Assembly: GCA_937936675.1 (NCBI GenBank)
Contig: CALDDL010000129.1
Span: 1-23,833, forward strand
Length of the DNA stretch: 23,833 nt
Source of the DNA: an uncultured bacterium
GTDB taxonomy: Bacteria; Bacteroidota; Ignavibacteria; Ignavibacteriales; Melioribacteraceae
Direction of reading: 5' to 3'
Each line of letters opens with the position of its first letter. Positions within the stretch are counted from its first letter, which is position 1. The notes under the pieces are model-generated. The model searched no databases, had not been told where the DNA came from, and saw only the letters and a program-made list of their open reading frames with translations. The translations under genes were made by a program, and so were the position numbers. Positions 7,649-14,881 of this stretch are shown here, in pieces.

Positions 7649-8635
7649 ATGGAAAATGGAAAAGTTAAACGTGAATCAGATGTCGTTCAAGCTCCTCCCC
7701 TAAAGGAAGAATTAAAAGGATTAGTTTTTGATGTTCAGGGACATTCAGTTCATGATGGACCCGGAACCAGGACTACAGTCTTTTTGAGCGGATGCCCATT
7801 AAATTGTGTCTGGTGTTGTAATCCCGAAGGATTGTTCCATCACCAAGTTATGCTATTTAAAGAATCGAAATGCGTTAAATGTGGCAGATGTATCCAAGCA
7901 TGCCCCTATGGTGCGATAACAGTAGAGGATGGGAAGATAGTTCATGATAGAAATAAATGCGACCATTGCGAAACACTCGAATGTGTCGGCGCATGCCTCC
8001 AAGAATCGACCGATTTAAGCGGACGATATTATACTGTTGATGAGATGATGAAAATTTTCAAAAGAGATCGTCAATTCTGGGGTAGCAAAGGTGGAGTTAC
8101 TTTCAGCGGCGGTGAGCCATTGATGCAAAAGAATTTTATGCTCGCCATTCTCAAGGAATGTAAAAAAGTTTATATACATGTTGCAGTAGAAACTACTTCT
8201 TGTATTTCTACCAACTACTTTATGGAAGCTATGGATTATATCGAATGGGTTTTTACGGATATTAAACATATGGACCCTGATAAACATAAAGAACTAACCG
8301 GAGTCGATAATAAATTAATACTAAAAAATATCGAAACTCTTGCAACTAAAGAAGATTGGAACGGCTTTATTGTTCCCAGAATACCGGTAATACCAGGACT
8401 TAATGATTCAGATGAAAATATTATTGCAACTGCAAAATTTGTCAAAAGTATCGGCTTGGAAGTAATTAATATACTTCCCTTCCATCGCCTTGGTGAATCG
8501 AAATATCGACAATTGGGTTTAGTATATAAATTTGCTGACCAAAAAGCTCCTACAAAAGAAAGTATGGATAATATTAAAAAATTAATTGAAGATGAAGGAT
8601 TGGTTTGCTTTGTTGGTTATGAAACACCTTTTTAA
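7649..8635 (+). CDS. hpdA: 4-hydroxyphenylacetate decarboxylase activating enzyme (radical SAM)
   Basis: A 328-residue glycyl-radical-enzyme activase that cleaves S-adenosylmethionine to install the glycyl radical on HpdB. It begins with FDVQGHSVHDGPGTRTTVF, the usual GRE-activase entry. The SAM-cluster motif is CX3CX2C (Cys49, Cys53, Cys56). A ferredoxin-like insert follows with two four-Cys sets, Cys75/78/81/85 and Cys104/107/112/116, the hallmark of the auxiliary-cluster activases that serve HPAD and related enzymes. GGVTFSGGEPL (about 148-158) is the SAM-binding GGE motif. AAGGAG lies 5 bases before the ATG. Residues 1-21 are a short extension ahead of the conserved start. The gene is split from hpdBC by the transporter, unlike the clostridial hpdBCA arrangement. 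Confidence 0.93.
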   Translation: MENGKVKRESDVVQAPPLKEELKGLVFDVQGHSVHDGPGTRTTVFLSGCPLNCVWCCNPEGLFHHQVMLFKESKCVKCGRCIQACPYGAITVEDGKIVHDRNKCDHCETLECVGACLQESTDLSGRYYTVDEMMKIFKRDRQFWGSKGGVTFSGGEPLMQKNFMLAILKECKKVYIHVAVETTSCISTNYFMEAMDYIEWVFTDIKHMDPDKHKELTGVDNKLILKNIETLATKEDWNGFIVPRIPVIPGLNDSDENIIATAKFVKSIGLEVINILPFHRLGESKYRQLGLVYKFADQKAPTKESMDNIKKLIEDEGLVCFVGYETPF

Positions 8636-8647
8636 AAATAATTAATT

Positions 8648-8683
8648 CCCCGATTTGCATTAATTATAAAATGCTTATCGGTG
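8648..8683 (+). other. Hairpin between hpdA and the porin gene
   Basis: CCGAT-TT-GCATT (8650-8661) pairs with AATGC-TT-ATCGG (8670-8681) around a 8-base AT-rich loop, with a symmetric TT/TT internal loop. The 3' side lacks a clean T-run, so it may be a weak terminator, a processing or stability element, or a protein site. It lies 14 bases after the hpdA stop. Confidence 0.5.
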
Positions 8684-8712
8684 TATATGCTGTTTAATAA
8701 GGAATACAAAAA

Positions 8713-10002
8713 ATGAAAATGATATATAAAATACTATTATTATTAATTATCGTTTTTTCGACAAATAATTTATTAATAGCCCAAGAAGAAAAATCAGATT
8801 TTAGATTTAGTTTTATTGAGCGATTTCGATTGGTTACATGGGATAACGCTATTACTTTATCAGATGCAGCTAAAGCCGGTAATACATTTAATAGAACAAG
8901 AACAAGTTTAATGGGTGAATGGCTTCCTAATAAAAATTTTGAAGTTGCATTAAAATTTACTAACGAATTTCGTTATTATTTCGTTCCGGGCGATAAAGTG
9001 TTTGATTGGAATGAAATATTCTTTGATAATTTTTACGTAAAATATAAAGATACTTACGGTTCAATTACTCTCGGAAGACAAAATATAATGCTCGGAGAAG
9101 GTTTTGTTGTAATGGATGGACATCCGTTAGATGGTTCTCGTTCTATCTATTTTAATGGAGCAAGAGCTGATATTAATATTAGTCAAACAAATAAAATTAC
9201 TCTATTCGCTACTTATCAACCCGTAAAGGATGATATTCTTCCAAGAATAAATGATTTTGAACAAGCATTAGTAGAACAACCTGAAACCGGGATAGGCGGT
9301 TATTTAACTACTAATTTTGAATCGCTGAATCTCCAAACATATTATATCTTCAAAAAAATTGGTACCGAGAAACCTACTCAATTCGAATCAAACATTCATA
9401 CAGTAGGCGCAAGAGTTCAAGTACCTTTAGATAAATCACTCTCCTTAACCGGCGAAGCCGGCTATCAATTTGGTGATTATGGAAAGTTTGATCGTTCAGC
9501 TTTCGGCGGATATGCTCATCTTGATTATACTACAAATTGGGAGAAGATTTATACACCTAAAACATTAACCTTAGGCGCAATCTTTTTGAGTGGGGATGAT
9601 CCTACTACCACCGAAAATGAAGGTTGGGACCCACTTTTTAGCCGCTGGCCTAAATGGAGTGAATCTTATATCTACACACAGATTAAAGAATTTGGCGGAC
9701 GAGTAGCTTATTGGAGTAATTTAGCATCGATTTATGGAAGTGCTAAATTTGTCTTCTCTAAAGAATTTAATTTTTGTTTAGATTATCATCATTTAATGGC
9801 TCCGCAAAAACCGCTTGCTACTGCCTTCCCGGGTGGAACAGGAACCTCTAGAGGCGATCTTGTTATAGCTAAATTGAATTATGTTATTAACGAATACGTA
9901 ACCGGTCATATTCTTTGGGAATATTTTAATCCGGGTAATTTCTATTTCAATGGTGCAAGCGACTATAATTGGGCAAGAATCGAATTTCTATTCAAAATAT
10001 GA
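8713..10002 (+). CDS. Outer-membrane beta-barrel porin, alginate-export (AlgE-like) family
   Basis: A 429-residue protein with an N-terminal signal peptide (about residues 1-23, hydrophobic core LLLLIIVF, cleavage near IAQ/EE). Alternating amphipathic strands follow, ending in an aromatic/hydrophobic C-terminus (IEFLFKI), as expected for an outer-membrane barrel. The pattern YGSITLGRQNIMLGEGF and DGSRSIYFNGARA, with a repeated RxR-type strand near residue 60, resembles the Alginate_exp porin family, which in many bacteria carries small anions or aromatic compounds rather than alginate. Placed after hpdA and directly before DUF4125 (9 bases), it is likely the outer-membrane route for the HPA substrate or for p-cresol (inference). 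An upstream purine stretch (AATAAGGAAT) serves as RBS. Confidence 0.8.
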   Translation: MKMIYKILLLLIIVFSTNNLLIAQEEKSDFRFSFIERFRLVTWDNAITLSDAAKAGNTFNRTRTSLMGEWLPNKNFEVALKFTNEFRYYFVPGDKVFDWNEIFFDNFYVKYKDTYGSITLGRQNIMLGEGFVVMDGHPLDGSRSIYFNGARADINISQTNKITLFATYQPVKDDILPRINDFEQALVEQPETGIGGYLTTNFESLNLQTYYIFKKIGTEKPTQFESNIHTVGARVQVPLDKSLSLTGEAGYQFGDYGKFDRSAFGGYAHLDYTTNWEKIYTPKTLTLGAIFLSGDDPTTTENEGWDPLFSRWPKWSESYIYTQIKEFGGRVAYWSNLASIYGSAKFVFSKEFNFCLDYHHLMAPQKPLATAFPGGTGTSRGDLVIAKLNYVINEYVTGHILWEYFNPGNFYFNGASDYNWARIEFLFKI

Positions 10003-10011
10003 GGTAATGTA

Positions 10012-10611
10012 GTGGAAACTATAAATAATGAAAAAGAAAGTTTGATAAAAGATATTATTCAAATCGAATGGGAAATGTTCAGCAGTGTTAATGCCTCTGA
10101 ACCGAATAGATGCCAGGAAGATAGAAAAACTTTTCAGCTGATGAGATGGATGAGCTATTCTGCATTTGATGAAAAATTATTAAAATCTTTCTTCGAAAAC
10201 TTAAAACAAGCTAAAGAAGATGAAAGAAATTTAATGACTGAAAAATATGGACGTATGGAAGGCATTATACCCCATATAGCTGAATCATCTGATATTGAAA
10301 AGATAGCGTATGCTGAACAGATATGGATGAAAGAAGTTTCTCAAAAATACCCGTTGACTTTCCCTACTAATCCGAATAATTCAGAAAGTAATTTCACTAA
10401 TTATCTTAAATGTGAATTAGAAACTTATTCCGAAGACACTCTTTCGCAATATGCTGCTTTAGTAAATAATTCATTAGATGCCGGGAAAAATCTTGTGGAA
10501 GAAAGATATAATAATCTTTTCGTTAAGATGGGTTATAAATCTTTGGCTGATAAAGAATCTAAAGAAAAACAAAAAGAATTTTGGAATAATAATATTAATA
10601 AAGGCTGTTGA
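10012..10611 (+). CDS. DUF4125 family protein
   Basis: A 199-residue soluble, mostly helical protein. The opening IEWEMFSSVN, then RCQEDRKTFQLMRWMSYSAFDEKLLKSF and NLMTEKYGRMEG, matches my recollection of the DUF4125 family. No function is established. No signal peptide, membrane segment or metal motif is visible. It begins with GTG, supported by GAGGT (10001-10005) that overlaps the porin stop codon. Its TGA stop overlaps the ATG of the next gene by one base (TGATG), so the two products are translationally coupled. In other genomes DUF4125 and DUF4037 are found fused or adjacent (recalled, not checked), which fits this pairing. Confidence 0.8.
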   Translation: METINNEKESLIKDIIQIEWEMFSSVNASEPNRCQEDRKTFQLMRWMSYSAFDEKLLKSFFENLKQAKEDERNLMTEKYGRMEGIIPHIAESSDIEKIAYAEQIWMKEVSQKYPLTFPTNPNNSESNFTNYLKCELETYSEDTLSQYAALVNNSLDAGKNLVEERYNNLFVKMGYKSLADKESKEKQKEFWNNNINKGC

Positions 10612-11561
10612 TGAACGGCTTACTTCTATCAGAACGGTATTATAAGTTCTACGGTAAACCTATGATAGAAAAAAATTTTCCTGACTATCTTAATAGAATG
10701 GCAATAGGTCTAGTGGGCGAGGGCTCTGAATGCTTCGGATTCGATGATGAATTATCAATGGATCATGATTGGGGTCCTGCTTTTTCCATCTGGCTTAATG
10801 AACAAGATTATGCGGATATCGGAAAAGAACTACAACTTGCTTATGATTCACTCCCTAATGAATTTGCAGGTCTTTCATTTCGTAAACGAAGTGATGTTTC
10901 AAAAAAAAGAGTGGGAGTTTTTGAAACTAAATCTTTTTATCAAAGATTTATTGGATCGCATGAACTGCCTTCTGAATGGGAAGAATGGATTGAGATACGT
11001 GAATCAGAGCTTGCTGCCTGCACAAACGGTAAAATTTTTCATGATGAATTTGGTGAATTTACCCATTTCAGAAATGAGCTATTGAATTTCTATCCTCATG
11101 ATGTTCGACTAAAAAAAATTGCCGATAGGTGTTTTATAATCTCTCGAGCAGGGCAATATAATTTTATGCGCTCCGTTTATCGCAATGATATCGTAGCTGT
11201 TAATCTTGCCGAATCGAAATTTATTGAAGCTTCTATTTCACTTGCCTTTCTAATTAATTGGCGCTATATGCCCTATTACAAATGGATGCACCGCTCTTTA
11301 TATTCTCTTCCGGTTTTAGGACAAAAATTATATGAACTCATTAAAAAACTTTCATTAACTATACTGATTACAAATCCAATCGATTATTTTAATCGAAAAT
11401 CGGAAATCATTGAAACCATTTGCGGATATTTTGTCGAAGAACTTAATCGTCAGCAATTGAGTTGTATAAAATCTAGTTTCCTTCTAGACCACTCTTTGGA
11501 AATATTAAAATGTATCGAGAATCCTGAACTAAGAGATTATAACATTAAAGATATTTACTAA
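10611..11561 (+). CDS. DUF4037 family protein, nucleotidyltransferase-like
   Basis: A 316-residue protein. The segment GLVGEGSECFGFDDELSMDHDWGP (residues 33-56) has the GS...DxD arrangement of polymerase-beta-type nucleotidyltransferases (Gly38-Ser39, Asp51, Asp53) and is the DUF4037 signature as I recall it. The rest is mainly helical, with an aromatic-rich segment INWRYMPYYKWMHRSLYSLP (about 225-245). The substrate is unknown, and nucleotide transfer is only suggested by the motif. I chose ATG at 10611, which overlaps the DUF4125 stop, over an in-frame TTG one codon upstream. It is the last gene of the hpd-linked run; the next gene converges 8 bases away. Confidence 0.8.
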   Translation: MNGLLLSERYYKFYGKPMIEKNFPDYLNRMAIGLVGEGSECFGFDDELSMDHDWGPAFSIWLNEQDYADIGKELQLAYDSLPNEFAGLSFRKRSDVSKKRVGVFETKSFYQRFIGSHELPSEWEEWIEIRESELAACTNGKIFHDEFGEFTHFRNELLNFYPHDVRLKKIADRCFIISRAGQYNFMRSVYRNDIVAVNLAESKFIEASISLAFLINWRYMPYYKWMHRSLYSLPVLGQKLYELIKKLSLTILITNPIDYFNRKSEIIETICGYFVEELNRQQLSCIKSSFLLDHSLEILKCIENPELRDYNIKDIY

Positions 11562-11569
11562 TTTCCTCT

Positions 11570-13228
11570 TTAGTCAGAGAACTGATTAAAAAACTTAGTT
11601 TCGGCTTCTGCATTCCCTATTAGCACTATCGATTTTCCTTTTTCAATCACCGAAGTTGGTTCGGGATTAATTTTTATTTCGTCTCCCGAAGTTATCGCTA
11701 CTATACTGCATCCCGTTTTCTCTCTTACCGTAGAACTCATAATTGTTTTACCGATTAATTTTTTTGGAGAATCTACTTTGAATATATCCACTCCCTCGGC
11801 AATCATTAATATATTCCCTTTCTTTAGAAGATTGAAAATACTATTTGCGCCCATCGATGAAAGCGAGATAACAAAATCACATCCGGCATAATATAGATGC
11901 TCGACTGCCCTATCTAGATTACTCCTGCTTATTATTTGAATATCAGGGCGTAGATTTCTTATTAATGTGGTAAGAAAAATATTTACGTTATCATCCTCGG
12001 TGGTAATAGCTACTGCAGGAGATGTCATGATTCCTGAACTAATTAAAAATTCCTTATCAGATGCATCACCGACTAAATATTTATCCGAAATTGCTTTATC
12101 GGGATTTTTCTCTATAATTTTATAACTAATCTCTTTTTCTTCTAATGTTTTTCCAAGTGTTTTACCTACAACACCACCGCCAATTATTATCACTTCTCCG
12201 ACAGAAATATTATAGATACAAAATATTTCATTGTATTGATCTATCTGATCCTGTGATCCGGCTAGTACTAGTACAGAACGCTCCGAAATAATAGTATTGG
12301 CATTAACAGTGGAAAAACTTCCCTTTTCCCAAATGCCTACAACCGACACTCCCGATAATTCTCTTAGTTTTGATGAAGACAATGTTTTATTTACAAGCGG
12401 CGTTCCTTTTACTGTTGCCTCGGCAATTTTAAGCTGACCAAATTCACCGATATTATGAGCAAGCGCATTCCCAGCCGTGATTCTTCTTGCTAATAATCGT
12501 CCTAACATCTCTCCCGGTCTTATTACATTCGATGCACCTGCTAAATATAATACCTCGCTTGCGCTCTCTGAATCGGCTGTCGATACAATCGGAATAATAT
12601 TCGACTTCTGCCTCACCGCATAAGTAATCGATGTATTCGAAAAATGATTCCCCGTTAATACAACTCCAAGTGATTTATTAATATTAACTTTTTCAAAAGT
12701 CTCTTGATCATCCATTTCACTTGAAACAACATTAAAACCCATATCCATTAATTCAGAAGCCTGTTTAAGTTCAGGCACAACTAATACATAAGCTATTCTA
12801 TATTGCTTTAGTTTTTTTATTAATGAAGAGGAAATATGATCAAAGTGAGCTAATATGATATGATCCGAAATTGTATCTCTTAAGTCTCGATGAATTCTTT
12901 CAGTCGATTGAAATAATTTTACGAATGTGTATGGGAATAATACAAAGATATAAACCAAACCGGAAAGCGATGCAACTATATTAAAGAATCTACCAAGATC
13001 ACTTTCAAATGTTATATCCCCTAATCCAAGCGTTGACATATTTGAAATGGTCCAATAAAAACTTGTAATCCAAGAATAATAATGATTCTCCGATTCCATA
13101 ATATATTTAAATAACCAAGAGTTTATTAATATTAAAGAAAGTAATATTATTACCAGGCGGGAAATTAATACCGTATTTCTTCTGCTCGCTAATTGAAGCC
13201 TGTGAGAATATTTATTTTTTATTTTCAA
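11570..13228 (-). CDS. 2TM potassium-channel-like protein with tandem RCK/TrkA domains
   Basis: A 552-residue membrane protein. TM1 lies at about residues 20-43, a pore helix and filter at 52-72, and TM2 at 83-108. RCK/TrkA-N 1 spans about 120-240, TrkA-C 1 about 262-335, TrkA-N 2 about 344-465, and TrkA-C 2 about 475-545. It is built like GsuK/MthK-type K+ channels with ligand-gated cytoplasmic rings. The filter reads TLGLGD (66-71) rather than TVGYGD. The second RCK has an intact dinucleotide loop GGGVVG (350-354 region). The first has HIILAHFDHISSSL with no GxGxxG, so it probably cannot bind NAD. The start at 13228 is a TTG with a weak GGGAT upstream; the next Met is at residue 44, inside or beyond TM1, so TTG is preferred. 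It is monocistronic and convergent with DUF4037. Confidence 0.88.
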   Translation of the reverse strand: MKIKNKYSHRLQLASRRNTVLISRLVIILLSLILINSWLFKYIMESENHYYSWITSFYWTISNMSTLGLGDITFESDLGRFFNIVASLSGLVYIFVLFPYTFVKLFQSTERIHRDLRDTISDHIILAHFDHISSSLIKKLKQYRIAYVLVVPELKQASELMDMGFNVVSSEMDDQETFEKVNINKSLGVVLTGNHFSNTSITYAVRQKSNIIPIVSTADSESASEVLYLAGASNVIRPGEMLGRLLARRITAGNALAHNIGEFGQLKIAEATVKGTPLVNKTLSSSKLRELSGVSVVGIWEKGSFSTVNANTIISERSVLVLAGSQDQIDQYNEIFCIYNISVGEVIIIGGGVVGKTLGKTLEEKEISYKIIEKNPDKAISDKYLVGDASDKEFLISSGIMTSPAVAITTEDDNVNIFLTTLIRNLRPDIQIISRSNLDRAVEHLYYAGCDFVISLSSMGANSIFNLLKKGNILMIAEGVDIFKVDSPKKLIGKTIMSSTVREKTGCSIVAITSGDEIKINPEPTSVIEKGKSIVLIGNAEAETKFFNQFSD

Positions 13229-13357
13229 TTATCTTATCCCATCTTATTTTTAAAAATATAAAATATTTTTGTTTGAGACTAAGAGATAAATTATCCCCCT
13301 CTATTAATCAAAAATATTTATTATCTTTTTTAATAACATTTTCACTTTATTGCAATT

Positions 13358-13777
13358 ATGAAACAAATAAAAATAAAAACGAAGATTATTAATTTAGCAT
13401 TTATCGTGGGATTCGCACTAATTGTCAGTACGAGCTGCGATGATACTATAAATGTATTTGAATTGGATAATAAAATGATTCCCTCTTCAAATGTTAGTTA
13501 TAATCAATATATTCAACCTGTTTTCACCGCTAAATGCGCTAATGCGGGCTGTCATGATGACCAGGTAAGAGCAGCCGGATTAAGTTTTACTTCTCATATA
13601 AATGCTACTTCAGACTATCTAGTCGTAGCCCCGGGATTGCCCGATAATAGTAAACTTATCTGGGCTATTGAAGGTAATTACGTTGACCCTATGCCTCCCC
13701 TCGGATATTGGGGTTTAACCTCAAATCAAATTGCAGGAATCAGAACTTGGGTTAAAGAAGGTGCTAAAAATAATTAA
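13358..13777 (+). CDS. CX4CH cytochrome-like surface lipoprotein
   Basis: A 139-residue secreted protein. A hydrophobic leader (LAFIVGFALIVSTSC) ends at Cys27, a lipoprotein-type cysteine followed by DD. The mature part has the strand FTAKCANAGCHDD, a CX4CH motif that could attach one haem c. A later DPMPP (Met within a Pro-rich turn) is typical of a distal Met ligand. The C-terminal NQIAGIRTWVKEGA is the usual closing helix of these small cytochrome-like domains. Such proteins are common as single-domain lipoproteins in FCB bacteria, and whether all bind haem is uncertain. No Shine-Dalgarno is obvious. The stop overlaps the convergent reductase gene by 4 bases. Confidence 0.72.
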   Translation: MKQIKIKTKIINLAFIVGFALIVSTSCDDTINVFELDNKMIPSSNVSYNQYIQPVFTAKCANAGCHDDQVRAAGLSFTSHINATSDYLVVAPGLPDNSKLIWAIEGNYVDPMPPLGYWGLTSNQIAGIRTWVKEGAKNN

Positions 13778-14775
13778 AGCCACTTATTTTCTTTGTACCA
13801 TGCAATAGTTCTATCCATTCCTTCCTGAAGTGTATATTGCTGTTTATATCCTAATTGCTCCTTAGCTTTTGATACATCGCAAGTCCAATATCTCTGTACA
13901 AAATCTCTAGCTTTTTCTATATTGAATGTAGCAGCGTTCTTACTAAACATCGAAAAGAATTGAGCAATATATGCCACCACATAGACTATCGAATGAGGTA
14001 TCCTTAGTTTTAGTGCGCTTTTACCAAATGCTTTCTTAATTGCCTCGCTTACTATATCCCAATCATAATATTCTTCCGGTCCTATATAATAAGTTTCACC
14101 TTTAGAATTTTCTGAAACTGCCGCAAGATAAATTCCATTTACTAAATCCTTTACATACACTAGACTTAGTTTCTTTTTGTCGAACCCTACTAAAGTCATC
14201 AATCCGCTTTTATAGGTTTTAAATACAAGATATATCTCAGTATCCCGCTCCCCATATACAGCCGGTGGACGAACAATCGTTATCGGTAAAATATCCATAT
14301 ATGATTGAGCTAATTTTTCCTGTTCGAGTTTGCTCTTTCCATATCGTGTTATCGGTGAAGCTAAATCAGATTCTATCCTTGCCTTTTCCGATAAGGATGG
14401 ACCGCCTGCTGTTTGAGAACTTACTATCACTATTTTTTTTATGTTGCGATTATTCTTAGCTACTACTTCCAGAAGTGATTTTGTTGTCTCTACGTTCCCC
14501 CTTGTATATCCTTCATCGGATTTTGATTTTACTACTCCGGCTACATGGAATAAATAATCCGCATCTTTTAAAACTTCCTTTAGAGCATCATAATCAAATA
14601 AACCGGCATCAACAATTTGAACCGGCTTCCCTTCAAGCCATCTTCTTGATGAACTCTTTCTTAATAAACATACAACTTCGTGCCCCTTCTCTATAAGTAA
14701 ATCGACTAAATGACTGCCGACAAATCCTGAAGCTCCAGTTACTACTGATTTCAATTTCTTATTTTCCATTTCCAT
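13774..14775 (-). CDS. Extended SDR / NAD-dependent epimerase family, probable ceramide-pathway reductase (CerR-like)
   Basis: A 333-residue cytoplasmic oxidoreductase. The Rossmann motif TGASGFVG (13-20) is followed by the catalytic triad Ser120, Tyr145 and Lys149 (YGKSK), the 3-beta-HSD/NAD-epimerase type of the extended SDR superfamily. The start ATG at 14773-14775 sits 106 bases from the divergent serine palmitoyltransferase gene. In Caulobacter an SDR of this type (CerR) reduces the keto group in bacterial ceramide synthesis, together with Spt and bCerS. All three classes occur together here, so that role is proposed. On its own the protein could act on a sugar nucleotide or sterol-like substrate. 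The reduction step is inferred from neighbourhood, not from a unique residue. Confidence 0.75.
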   Translation of the reverse strand: MEMENKKLKSVVTGASGFVGSHLVDLLIEKGHEVVCLLRKSSSRRWLEGKPVQIVDAGLFDYDALKEVLKDADYLFHVAGVVKSKSDEGYTRGNVETTKSLLEVVAKNNRNIKKIVIVSSQTAGGPSLSEKARIESDLASPITRYGKSKLEQEKLAQSYMDILPITIVRPPAVYGERDTEIYLVFKTYKSGLMTLVGFDKKKLSLVYVKDLVNGIYLAAVSENSKGETYYIGPEEYYDWDIVSEAIKKAFGKSALKLRIPHSIVYVVAYIAQFFSMFSKNAATFNIEKARDFVQRYWTCDVSKAKEQLGYKQQYTLQEGMDRTIAWYKENKWL

Positions 14776-14870
14776 ATTAGTTTGATTTTATACGCTTTTT
14801 TAATAAATTAAACAGTTATTTTTGACAAATAATAAGATAATAAAAAAAAGACAACCATAGTTAACATCCC

Positions 14871-14875
14871 GGAGG
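14871..14875 (+). promoter_or_regulatory. Ribosome binding site supporting the TTG start of spt
   Basis: A strong GGAGG stands 6 bases before TTG at 14882-14884. The next in-frame ATG encodes residue 19, inside conserved sequence, so TTG is the start. Confidence 0.8.
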
Positions 14876-14881
14876 ATAATT

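Noticed and set aside
8236..8445. Antisense frame inside hpdA
   Set aside because: Falls within the conserved radical-SAM region on the opposite strand; a coding shadow.
8680..8695. Possible second sigma-54 site before the porin (GG-N10-GT)
   Set aside because: Only the GG spacing agrees; the flanking bases do not match the -24 or -12 consensus, and it overlaps a hairpin arm.
10012..10611. DUF4125-DUF4037 as a HEPN-MNT toxin-antitoxin pair
   Set aside because: An R-x6-H string (RMEGIIPH) exists in DUF4125 and DUF4037 has a GS...DxD motif, but the R-x6-H lacks the usual polar residue after Arg, both proteins match other named families, and they sit in a metabolic operon.
10744..11085. 113-codon open frame overlapping DUF4037
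   Set aside because: Different frame inside a recognised family protein, without domain resemblance.
14822..14841. TTGACA upstream of spt as a sigma-70 -35 box
   Set aside because: No acceptable -10 element at 16-18 bases; the surrounding sequence is simply AT-rich.
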